NCBI RefSeq assembly: GCF_016595675.1
Contig: NZ_JAENJH010000015.1
Coordinates: forward strand, 1-64,000
Source: Prauserella cavernicola
Lineage (GTDB): Bacteria; Actinomycetota; Actinomycetes; Mycobacteriales; Pseudonocardiaceae
DNA: 64,000 bases
Reading direction: 5' to 3'
The translations under genes and the position numbers were made by a program. Below the pieces are notes generated by a model. It was given only the letters and a program-made list of their open reading frames with translations, made no database searches and had not been told where the DNA came from. Below are positions 8,092 to 15,480 of the stretch, piece by piece (within the stretch, counting starts at the first letter, position 1; each line of letters starts with the position of its first letter).

Positions 8092-8952
8092 TCAGCGGCC
8101 GACCTGGTGCCGGATCCAGTCCACCACGACGTCCACCCTGGCCAGGGTCTCCAGTCCAGGCTGGGGACAGTCGGGGCCGGTGCTGACGGTGGCCACGAGT
8201 GTCCCGGTCCGGTCGTCGTCGGACACGAACAACGGTGCACCCGAATCCTGTGGGCAGGGACTGTTCTCCACGGTCCGGTCCACAGTGGATTCTGCTTCGA
8301 CGTTGGCGGAGTCGAGGTCGACGACGACGAACTCTCCCCTCTTGATCCGCGGCGTCGGCTTCACCTCTGTCGGGGAGAGCGAACCCCAGCCGACGAACCG
8401 CAGCTCCTGGCCGACGGCGGGTTCGGACTCGGGCAGCGCGAGCGGCACGACGTCCTCGACCGCGCTGTCGAGCTTGGCCAGCGCGATGTCGTTGACCTCG
8501 GACTGGCGCACGTCGACCACGGTGGTGACCTGGCCACCAGGGTCGTCGACGTCCAGCTTGCCCACGGTCACCTCGGTGGTGTAGACGGGTTTGCCGCTGC
8601 GGCGCACACCGTTGCCGTCGTGGAAGCAGTGCCCGGCGGTGATGATCCAGTCCGGCGCGATCAGCGCACCGCTGCAGCCGCCGGTGCGGACACCGCCACC
8701 TGGCTCCGGGATGTCCGGGGAGAACAGCTTCGCGTTGAACGGCAGCTCCGGTGGCGGCTCGGCGGGCGGCGCCTCGGCCTCGATGTTCCTGGGTTCCGGC
8801 TTCTCGGAGACGGCAGCGGCGGCCTGCTGGCGAGCGGCGGGCGCCCGTCCGACGGCCGTGACGAGAAACGCGAGAGTAGCCCCCATCATCACCGCGACCG
8901 CGAGAGCACCAAAGCCGAGACCCCTACTCCTCCGCTTGGTTCTATCACTCAC
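8092..8952 (-). CDS. Membrane-anchored trypsin-like serine protease
   Basis: Counted from GTG 8952, the protein is 286 aa. It has a basic N-terminus (SDRTKRRSR), one membrane segment at about 11-33, a Pro/Ala linker, then a chymotrypsin-fold domain. The triad is H108 (ITAGHCF), D155 (VNDIALAKL) and S237 in CPQDSGAPLF, a variant of the canonical GDSGGP. C93 and C109 probably form the usual disulfide. The upstream TTG at 9018 is the alternative start, but the signal anchor fits GTG 8952 better. Likely an exported protease. Confidence 0.85.
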   Translation of the reverse strand: MSDRTKRRSRGLGFGALAVAVMMGATLAFLVTAVGRAPAARQQAAAAVSEKPEPRNIEAEAPPAEPPPELPFNAKLFSPDIPEPGGGVRTGGCSGALIAPDWIITAGHCFHDGNGVRRSGKPVYTTEVTVGKLDVDDPGGQVTTVVDVRQSEVNDIALAKLDSAVEDVVPLALPESEPAVGQELRFVGWGSLSPTEVKPTPRIKRGEFVVVDLDSANVEAESTVDRTVENSPCPQDSGAPLFVSDDDRTGTLVATVSTGPDCPQPGLETLARVDVVVDWIRHQVGR

Positions 8953-9080
8953 ATAGGTGACACGCGCGGCCGAGCGCGCCGGGTTCGTGCGGTCGGCTTT
9001 CCCGGGACGGAAGGGCAACCCTCCCGTAACGGCACAGCTACGGACGGAGATCGGTCACCGGAGACGGTGCGGCACAAAGA

Positions 9081-9121
9081 AGTCCCGCCGGAGTGGAAGG
9101 AACTCCCACTCCGGCGGGACT
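9081..9121 (-). terminator. Terminator of the Gly/Asn-repeat protein operon
   Basis: A perfect 16-bp stem (9081-9096 with 9106-9121) lies 38 nt past the stop of the minus-strand gene, followed on that strand by a T-rich run (TTCTTTGTG). Confidence 0.8.
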
Positions 9122-9158
9122 GTTGTCGGAGCGTCGCCGCGAGGCAACGACCCCGGAC

Positions 9159-11057
9159 CTACTCCTCCTCGTCGTCCAAGGCCTTGTTGACGCCGGGGGT
9201 GATACCCCGGATCAAGCTGGAAAAGACTTTGAAGCCGGCCGCGGTCCAGGAATGGGTCGGCGACGTCAGCGTCTTGCCGATTTCCTCGAACTGGTGCACG
9301 TGCTCGGGTTTGACACCCGCCTTCTCCAGTGCGTTCGGCCCCAGTCGCAGGATGTCGTCGATCTTCTGCGTGTACGCGTTGACCTGGTCAGGAGTGACCT
9401 GTCCGGGATTCTCCCTGGCGAACTTCTCGAGCCCCTCCCTGAACACGTCACGAGTCTGTTGCGGGCTCTCGGTCAGCCACTTCCAGCCCCCGTTGCCGTT
9501 GCCCTGGTTGCCGCCGTTGCCGCCGCCCTGACCGCCGTCCTGGTTGCCCCCGTTGCCGCCGTCCTGGTTGCCGCCGCCCTGACCGCCGTCCTGGCCGCCG
9601 CCCTGGTTGCCCCCGTTGCCGCCCCCGTTGCCGCCGCCGTTGCCGCCGGGGCTGTCGCCGGGGCCGTTGCTGCCGGGCGTCGAACCGCCACCACCGTCGA
9701 GGGCGTCCGAGATCGAACCGCCGCCCTGGCCGCCGCCGTTGCCGCCATCCTGGCCACCGCCATCCGGCGTGCTGTTGCCGCCGCCCTGGCTGCCGTCGTC
9801 GGGAGTGCTGTTGCCCCCGCTGCCGCCATCCTGGCCGCCACCATCGGGTGTGCTGTTACCGCCGCCCTGGCTGCCGTCGTCGGGAGTGCTGTTACCGCCG
9901 CCCGGTGGGTCCTGGTTCTCAACCGCGTCGAAGAACTCGTCCTGGTCACCGTTGACACTGTCGGTGTCCTGGCCGCCACCCTGGCTGCCGTCATCCGGCG
10001 TGCTGTTGCCACCGCCCTGACTGCCGTCATCCGGCGTGCTGTTGCCACCGCCCTGGCTGCCGTCATCCGGCGTGCTGTTACCGCCGCCATCCGGTGTGCT
10101 GTTACCGCCGCCGCCGTTACCGCCGCCGTTGCCGTTGACATCCGGCGGGTTGCCGGTGTCGCCACTCGGCCGCCCGCCACCACCACCGCCGCCGCCACCG
10201 GTGGGCACCGACCCGGCGGCGTCGCCGACCGCGTCGGACGCCGAGCCGCCGGCACCCTTGGTGCTCGAACCGAGGTCCGAGAGCGACTTCGCGACCTTGG
10301 TGACCTTCTTGACCACGTTGGCGATCTGGGTCCCGATCTTGGCCATCGCGATGCCGACCGTCGCCGCGACGGTGCCGAGGAAGATGCCCACCGACGCACC
10401 GAAGGTGAACGGCATGGCCGCTAGTGCGGCGAGCGCACCGGCGATGATGCCGCCCAGCACACCGGCGGCGAGGTCACGGATGATTCCTCGCACCGCGCCG
10501 ACGACGGCACCGACGATCTCCATCGTCTTGCCCGTGCTCTCGAGCGATTTGCCCATGCCCTCGAGCAGGTCGGCGAGCTCACCGGTGCTCTTGTTGAACT
10601 GGTCGGCCCCGTCACCGGACCAGGACTTCATGAGGGATTCGAGGTTCTTCTTGAGGTTGGCCGACCACTCGTCGACCTTCTCCTTCTCGCCCTCGAGGGC
10701 CGCCGCCGCCGTGGAGATGCCCTCGGGGTCGCCCATCGTCAGGTCGAGCGGGATCCGGAACGGCGTGACGTGCTCGATGAGCCAGCCGATCCCGGCCGCG
10801 AACACCGAGCCCAGCGGGTCGATCACCAGCCCGAGAACGTCGAGCGCGAGACCCGCCGACCCGATACCGATCGCGACCTGGTCGTTGTCGTCGCAGGCGA
10901 TCTTCAGCTGGTCGATCGTGTTGATGATGCCCGCGCCGCTGGTGCGGGTGTCGTCACTGCCGACCAGGTCGCCGGGGTCGTGCCAGAAGTCGTTCTTCGA
11001 GTACGTGTCGTTGTCGGAGTAGTCGTTCGTCTCTTCTTCTTCTTTTGTCTCGCTCAC
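9159..11057 (-). CDS. Large type VII-like protein with Gly/Asn repeat linker
   Basis: A 632-aa protein. The N-terminus is acidic and lacks a signal peptide. A helical region carries a WXG-like turn (SWSGDGADQF, about 145), then a long hydrophobic Ala/Gly stretch (about 190-245). About 200 residues of Gly/Asn/Ser/Asp repeat follow, including eight GNSTPD units, and then a compact helical C-terminal domain of about 100 residues ending in acidic DDEEE. The build resembles large WXG100/LXG-type exported proteins with a variable C-terminal domain. The C-terminal domain is not recognised. Its ATG overlaps the stop of the EspC-like gene by 4 bp. Confidence 0.75.
   Translation of the reverse strand: MSETKEEEETNDYSDNDTYSKNDFWHDPGDLVGSDDTRTSGAGIINTIDQLKIACDDNDQVAIGIGSAGLALDVLGLVIDPLGSVFAAGIGWLIEHVTPFRIPLDLTMGDPEGISTAAAALEGEKEKVDEWSANLKKNLESLMKSWSGDGADQFNKSTGELADLLEGMGKSLESTGKTMEIVGAVVGAVRGIIRDLAAGVLGGIIAGALAALAAMPFTFGASVGIFLGTVAATVGIAMAKIGTQIANVVKKVTKVAKSLSDLGSSTKGAGGSASDAVGDAAGSVPTGGGGGGGGGRPSGDTGNPPDVNGNGGGNGGGGNSTPDGGGNSTPDDGSQGGGNSTPDDGSQGGGNSTPDDGSQGGGQDTDSVNGDQDEFFDAVENQDPPGGGNSTPDDGSQGGGNSTPDGGGQDGGSGGNSTPDDGSQGGGNSTPDGGGQDGGNGGGQGGGSISDALDGGGGSTPGSNGPGDSPGGNGGGNGGGNGGNQGGGQDGGQGGGNQDGGNGGNQDGGQGGGNGGNQGNGNGGWKWLTESPQQTRDVFREGLEKFARENPGQVTPDQVNAYTQKIDDILRLGPNALEKAGVKPEHVHQFEEIGKTLTSPTHSWTAAGFKVFSSLIRGITPGVNKALDDEEE
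9760..10110 (-). repeat. In-gene tandem repeats encoding GNSTPDDGSQGG
   Basis: About eight copies of a roughly 36-bp unit, some directly tandem and others separated by short Gly/Asp-rich spacers, encode GNSTPDDGSQGG or the variant GNSTPDGGGQDG. They are part of the linker of the 632-aa protein. Copies are close at the DNA level, so length variation between strains is likely. Confidence 0.85.
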
Positions 11058-11371
11058 CAGACGAACTCCGACATCTCGTCCTTCACGCTCTGGTCCTGCT
11101 CCTCGTAGGATTTGGCGGCCTTGTCCAGCTTTTCCCGGTGCTTCTCGAGCGCCTCGCCGAACTTGTCGAAGCCGTCGGCCGAGTCGTCACAAGCCGCACT
11201 CGCGGCCGCGCCCATGATCTGGCCGAGGAAGATGCCGAACAGGCCAGGGTCGGCGACCATGCCCCTCAGCAGATTGCGAGTCTCGCGCGCGTTGTCCGCG
11301 ACCTCGTCCAACTTCTTGCCGAACTCGCCGAACGCCTCGCCCGGATTGTCCGCTGTGAACCCACCGCTCAC
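11054..11371 (-). CDS. EspC-like small helical type VII-associated protein
   Basis: A 105-aa all-helical protein without a signal peptide, of the EspC-like class found beside WXG100/ESX genes in actinobacteria. It starts MSGGFTADNPGEAFGEFGKK and ends EMSEFVW. The GTG start at 11371 overlaps the YbaB-like stop (GTGA) and its stop overlaps the next ATG (ATGA), so the three genes form one tightly coupled unit. The family call rests on size, helical pattern and context. Confidence 0.65.
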   Translation of the reverse strand: MSGGFTADNPGEAFGEFGKKLDEVADNARETRNLLRGMVADPGLFGIFLGQIMGAAASAACDDSADGFDKFGEALEKHREKLDKAAKSYEEQDQSVKDEMSEFVW

Positions 11372-11898
11372 CAGGGGTTCACCTCGTCGTCATCGGTGTT
11401 GTCCCGGTTGGGGCGGCGCCGTGGCTGAGGTCCAGCCGACGGCGGCGGCGTTGTCGGCGGCTTCGGCTGCGGAGGAGGCGTCTCCTCCGGCTCGGGATTC
11501 TCGACGAACTTGTTCTGGTCGACGTCGCCACTCTGGCCCGCTGCGGGGTCGGGAGGCAGGAAGCCCCGCATCATCTCCAGCACCTCGCCATCTCCCATGA
11601 TGGACTCGACCGATGCCGCCACGGCACGCGCGGTCTGGCTCTGCGCCTGCCGCACAGTGTCCATAATGGTCGCCGAAAGTCTGGCTTCTCCCAGTTCACA
11701 AGCACGCTTGCCGAGCTGGATGTTGCGCAGACCACCGTTGGGCTCCAGCGAGACCGTGACGGAGCCGTCCCGTGACGTCACAGTTGCCGCGGCCGACGCG
11801 AACGCGTCCTGCAACTCGTACGCCCGGTTCTTCTGCTCCTCGACCTGCCTCTCGATGTAGTGCTGGAGGTCCTCGCCGGGCCTCAGGTTCGGGTCCAC
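11368..11898 (-). CDS. YbaB/EbfC-like protein with Pro-rich tail
   Basis: A 176-aa protein. Residues 1-115 resemble the YbaB/EbfC fold seen in small ESX-linked proteins (SVTVSLEPNGGLRNIQLGKR, then a long helix). A disordered Pro/Arg/Asp tail follows. The GTG at 11898 is chosen because AAGGAG lies 6 nt upstream; the frame extends further upstream but reads poorly there. It is the first gene of a three-gene operon. Confidence 0.7.
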   Translation of the reverse strand: MDPNLRPGEDLQHYIERQVEEQKNRAYELQDAFASAAATVTSRDGSVTVSLEPNGGLRNIQLGKRACELGEARLSATIMDTVRQAQSQTARAVAASVESIMGDGEVLEMMRGFLPPDPAAGQSGDVDQNKFVENPEPEETPPPQPKPPTTPPPSAGPQPRRRPNRDNTDDDEVNPW

Positions 11899-12216
11899 AC
11901 CTGACTCCTTGAGATCGCTGGAACGTCTGCGCTCACCGCCGCCGCACACTGGCGGCGGCAGTGAGCCCTCATACTCGCACGAAACACATCCCAGGCGCGC
12001 GAATGCCGAAGGCGAACGGAAACCGACCCACTCGTCACAAATGAGTGCCCAATGAGGACGAGAACTCGCCTGCCCACCCCATCTGACCTGCCGACGTGGT
12101 CCGAACAACGGCACTCTCGCCAGAATCGCCGAACGGACACTCGCGGATGAATGCGGGGCTCATTCGCTCACGCCGGCACATTCTTTGCGTGTGCGAAAAG
12201 GTGCGGCTGGAACCGC
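11899..12216. promoter_or_regulatory. Intergenic region with hairpin (11931-11966)
   Basis: This 318-bp gap separates the LuxR-type gene from the YbaB-led operon, both on the minus strand. An imperfect inverted repeat at 11931-11966 (GCTCACCGCCGCC with a bulged partner) may end transcription from the regulator. The operon promoter should lie between it and the AAGGAG ribosome site at 11905-11910. No other gene is convincing here. Confidence 0.5.
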
Positions 12217-12873
12217 TCAGAGGTCCTCGACCTCGACCAGCCCGTCCTGGACAGCGCGCGCCACCAGACTCGCCTTGGTCCGCGCCTCGCGGCCGACGTT
12301 CGCGTACTTGATCCGCACCCGGTCGAGGTACGAGTTGACCGTCTTCACCGAGATGCCGAGCCGCAGCGCGACCAGTTCCTTGGACTCCGACTTGAACCAC
12401 TCGATGAGCACGTTCTCCTCGCGTGCGGAGAGCGCGGGACGGTCGGGGCGGGCGTTCGTTCCCAGCGCACCGGCCAGCGCGGGCGGCACGTAGGGCCGCT
12501 CGTCGGCTGCCGCCAGCGTCGCCTCGACCAGGTGCTCCCTGCCCTCGCTCTTGGCCAGGAAGGTCGCGGCTCCCAGGTCCAGACATTTGACCGCGGTCTT
12601 CTCGTCGTCGCGCATCGAGTAGACGACCACCTGCCTGCCTGCGTCGACGAGCCGGCGGAGGCTACTGAAGGCGAGGCCCTCCTCGCCCAGCTGCAGGTCC
12701 AGGAGTACGACATCGGCCGAACTGCCCGGCTCGACCCAGGCCTCCTTGACGGAGCCGCCCGACGCGACCACGGTGACGGGTCGTCGCGATGCGGCGTACC
12801 ACGCCTCCATGCCGGAGAGAATGGCGGGATGATCGTCGATGATGACCACTGTGACCGGTGCGTCATTACTCAT
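12217..12873 (-). CDS. LuxR/NarL-type response regulator
   Basis: A 218-aa protein. The receiver domain has the acidic pair IIDDH near the start and phospho-acceptor D59 in VVLLDLQLG. The LuxR-type helix-turn-helix lies at about 150-210 (ALSAREENVLIEWFKS, ISVKTVNSYLDRVRIKYA). Its ATG overlaps the stop of the double kinase gene (ATGA), so the kinase is the expected partner. Target genes are not evident; the nearby ESX-like operon and the M48 cluster are candidates. Confidence 0.87.
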   Translation of the reverse strand: MSNDAPVTVVIIDDHPAILSGMEAWYAASRRPVTVVASGGSVKEAWVEPGSSADVVLLDLQLGEEGLAFSSLRRLVDAGRQVVVYSMRDDEKTAVKCLDLGAATFLAKSEGREHLVEATLAAADERPYVPPALAGALGTNARPDRPALSAREENVLIEWFKSESKELVALRLGISVKTVNSYLDRVRIKYANVGREARTKASLVARAVQDGLVEVEDL

Positions 12874-15257
12874 GTCGGGTCACTCCCGGAGACCGTCGAT
12901 TTTGTCCAACTGGCTTCCACCCACACACTCCCGCCGAGTGCGGTTCTGGCCACGGACACCGCCGCATCCGGCGTGCTGCGCCGCGGCCCGGCAGTGTCTC
13001 CCGCGCTGAGGCCGTCGGCACAGTCCGCGCTGACCACACTCACACAGACCTCGCGACTGGTCCACACCACTGTCAGCCGCGCGGTCGAGCGGGTACGGCC
13101 CAACGCGACGGCCACCGGGTCGACCAGCTCCCTGCGTACTTCCACGGGCACATCGCCCGGCTGGCCTCGCACGGCCAGGTTCACCGTCACCCCCTGGTGT
13201 TCGACCACCTCGACGCAGGCCCGCAACTCGTTCAGCAGCGGGTCCGAGACCGAGTCGCCCTCGGCGAACAGGCGGCGCATCCGAGCGGCTTCCACGCCAC
13301 AGCGCAGCCTGACCTCCTCGTCGTGCGGGCTGAGCACGCCGTGGCCGAGGCCGACGAGCAGCGGCACCGTCGTCGCCGTCAGCGCGCGGTAGCGCTCCTT
13401 GTGGTCCTTCTGCCTGTCCTCGTTGATGCGTTCCCGGAGGCGCAGTTCCTCCTCCCGCGCGGCCGCGGTCCCCGCGATCGGCGCCGTGTTGTGGAACACG
13501 CGGGTCAGCACACCGACGGAGAGCTGGAATCCGCAGTTGGACACCGTGGCGATCCCCAGCACCGCTGCGGCCTCGGCCGTCGGCGACGCCGACAGCAACA
13601 CCACGACGGCGTTCAGTCCGACGTGCACTCCGAGGAACACCGCGAACACCCTGACCCGCAGGTCCGCCAGTAGAAACAGCGCGTACCAGCCGATCAGCCC
13701 GAAGGCCCAGTCCTCCGGCCCCAGCAACCGCTCCGCGGGCAGCGTCAACGCGCAGGTCGCCGACACCGCCAGCACGGCGCCCAGGCTGCACCAGCGCACC
13801 ATCGGCGGGATCGGCCTGCCCCGCAGCAGATACGCGGCGCCGGCCACCGCGACCACGAGGAGACCGACGAAAGCCGCCGTCTGGGCCCACCCCGGGCGAT
13901 ACACACTCTGGTAGGCCGTCAGCTGGTGCAGGGACAAACTGAACTGCGACACCAGGCTGATGAGCAGCGCGGCCAGTTGTGCACCGAACAGCAGCTGCTT
14001 GCGGATCAGGTTGACCGCGGCGGACTGCGGCGCCGGTGCGTTCTGCGGACGCTCGACGCTCTCGTCACCCGCCCACGCCGCGCGGGCCCGGTCGTGCCAA
14101 CGCCAGTGCACGCGGGTCCCGCCGCCGGGCTGCGAGGTGACGGACGCGGAGCCTCCGACGGCCTCCATCCTGCCGATGATGGAACCGGAGACGCCCCGTC
14201 GCCTCGGGGAGACCGACGCCGGGTCGAATCCGCGCCCCGCGTCGGACAGCTCGACGACGGTGCCGCCCTCGTCCATCCAGGCCCTGAGCTCGGCTTCCCG
14301 CACTCCGGCATGGCGAGCCACATTGCTGACCGCCTCCCGGACCCCGTTGAAGATCGCGAGTCCCGCGCCGGAGGGGAGCACGAGCGGACCCTCGATGTGC
14401 GTCGTGAGCCGCACCCTGTTGGGTCCCTCGCCTTCGGGCACGCAGCTCAGCAGCGCGGCGAGGTCGATGCTGCCGGTCTCGAATCCGGGTACGGCGGACA
14501 ACGCCTCCAGGTCTCGTCGGGCGCGCTGGGGCAGCCACGACCAGTCGCGGCCGTCGCCGTGCGAGACCGTGAGCAGCGTCGCGTTCGCCGTGTCGTGCAG
14601 GGTCGCGAGGTACTCGCGTTCGGTCGCCCGCCTGGCGGCGGCGGCCTCGGCTTCCCGGCGCGACGCCGCCCTGGCCGCGGCCGCCCGGTCGGCCGAGCGG
14701 GCCCGGGCCCTGACGATGAGGAAGGCGGCTCTCGACAGCCCCGCCGGGATGAGGATGCGCACCAGGGCCGACACCTCGAGCCCCGGCGAGGACAGAATGT
14801 CGGCCAGCGCGGTGACGGCGAGACCCAGCCCGGCCAGTGCGATCCCGGTCGTCGGGCGCGCCGCCCACTCGTGCTGGAAGGTGATGGCACTGATGCTGAT
14901 GATCGCCGCGACCATCACCTCGACGCCCACACCATCGAGCGCCAGCTGGGACAGCCCCGTCAGTACCAGCGCGGCCGCGTCGAGTGTCCAGAGCAGAGCG
15001 AACGGGAGCGGGTTGCGCAGCGAGTAGAGGCGCACCCCGCAGAAGAGCAGCACGGGCAGGAGCAGCGACACCGCCAGGGGCAGCTGCGCGGTGTCCACCG
15101 AGAGGACTCCCAGCGCACTGCACAGGAAGACCACACCGGAGCGCAGCCACACCCCGTACCGCTCGAGGGTGCGGGTGACGAGGCGTTCGCTGAAGCCGGG
15201 GCCGTCCGACGACTCGGCGGCCCGAGCACCGGTTCCCTCTCGCCCCCCACGCCGCAC
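12870..15257 (-). CDS. Double-length histidine kinase with degenerate second kinase half
   Basis: Read from GTG 15257 (795 aa; an upstream TTG at 15401 would add 48 residues). First half: membrane segments, a coiled linker, phospho-acceptor H221 in LATLHDTANATLL, and a GHKL ATPase with N-box (VREAVSNVARHAG), DAGRGFD and GGGTRVHW. Second half: a new block of about six membrane segments, a coiled linker with no matching histidine (ERYRALTATTVPLL), and an ATPase-like end lacking clear N and G boxes. Each half mirrors the other, suggesting duplication and fusion with decay of the second kinase. It is coupled to the LuxR-type regulator downstream. Confidence 0.85.
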   Translation of the reverse strand: MRRGGREGTGARAAESSDGPGFSERLVTRTLERYGVWLRSGVVFLCSALGVLSVDTAQLPLAVSLLLPVLLFCGVRLYSLRNPLPFALLWTLDAAALVLTGLSQLALDGVGVEVMVAAIISISAITFQHEWAARPTTGIALAGLGLAVTALADILSSPGLEVSALVRILIPAGLSRAAFLIVRARARSADRAAAARAASRREAEAAAARRATEREYLATLHDTANATLLTVSHGDGRDWSWLPQRARRDLEALSAVPGFETGSIDLAALLSCVPEGEGPNRVRLTTHIEGPLVLPSGAGLAIFNGVREAVSNVARHAGVREAELRAWMDEGGTVVELSDAGRGFDPASVSPRRRGVSGSIIGRMEAVGGSASVTSQPGGGTRVHWRWHDRARAAWAGDESVERPQNAPAPQSAAVNLIRKQLLFGAQLAALLISLVSQFSLSLHQLTAYQSVYRPGWAQTAAFVGLLVVAVAGAAYLLRGRPIPPMVRWCSLGAVLAVSATCALTLPAERLLGPEDWAFGLIGWYALFLLADLRVRVFAVFLGVHVGLNAVVVLLSASPTAEAAAVLGIATVSNCGFQLSVGVLTRVFHNTAPIAGTAAAREEELRLRERINEDRQKDHKERYRALTATTVPLLVGLGHGVLSPHDEEVRLRCGVEAARMRRLFAEGDSVSDPLLNELRACVEVVEHQGVTVNLAVRGQPGDVPVEVRRELVDPVAVALGRTRSTARLTVVWTSREVCVSVVSADCADGLSAGDTAGPRRSTPDAAVSVARTALGGSVWVEASWTKSTVSGSDPT

Positions 15258-15274
15258 GGGGTCAGGATAGTTGA

Positions 15275-15288
15275 CCGTTGGACAACGG
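15275..15288. promoter_or_regulatory. Palindrome CCGTTG-GA-CAACGG
   Basis: A perfect 6-2-6 inverted repeat lies 18 bp upstream of the proposed kinase start, in the divergent space before the M48 gene. It is a candidate operator, with no direct evidence of binding. Confidence 0.4.
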
Positions 15289-15450
15289 CCGCTGGTGTGT
15301 GGGGCAAACGACCCACACACCCGGAGGGCGGCGCAGGTTACCGTGCCCGACGTCCCCCGGCGAAGTCCTGGCATCCGGTATCCGGAGTCTGCCTCGACCA
15401 CGGGGTAGCTCCGTGCGGTCGACGCACTACTAGGGACAGAAGGACGAGCA

Positions 15451-15480
15451 GTGCACTATTCGGTTACGCGTCGTCCGTGA
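15451..15480 (+). CDS. Possible 9-residue leader peptide before the M48 gene
   Basis: GTG at 15451 has a good ribosome site (AGAAGGA, 6 nt spacing) and opens a nine-codon frame (VHYSVTRRP) whose TGA overlaps the GTG start of the M48 gene in a GTGA quartet. The M48 start has no Shine-Dalgarno sequence of its own, so translation may depend on this leader. It may instead be chance. Confidence 0.4.
   Translation: MHYSVTRRP

Noticed and set aside
9760-10110. CRISPR-like regular repeats
   Set aside because: The units are in-frame, nearly contiguous and encode GNSTPDDGSQGG; there are no unique spacers.
13926-15476. Upstream extension of the M48 frame
   Set aside because: It lies opposite the double histidine kinase and has no membrane or protease features; the M48 protein begins at 15477.
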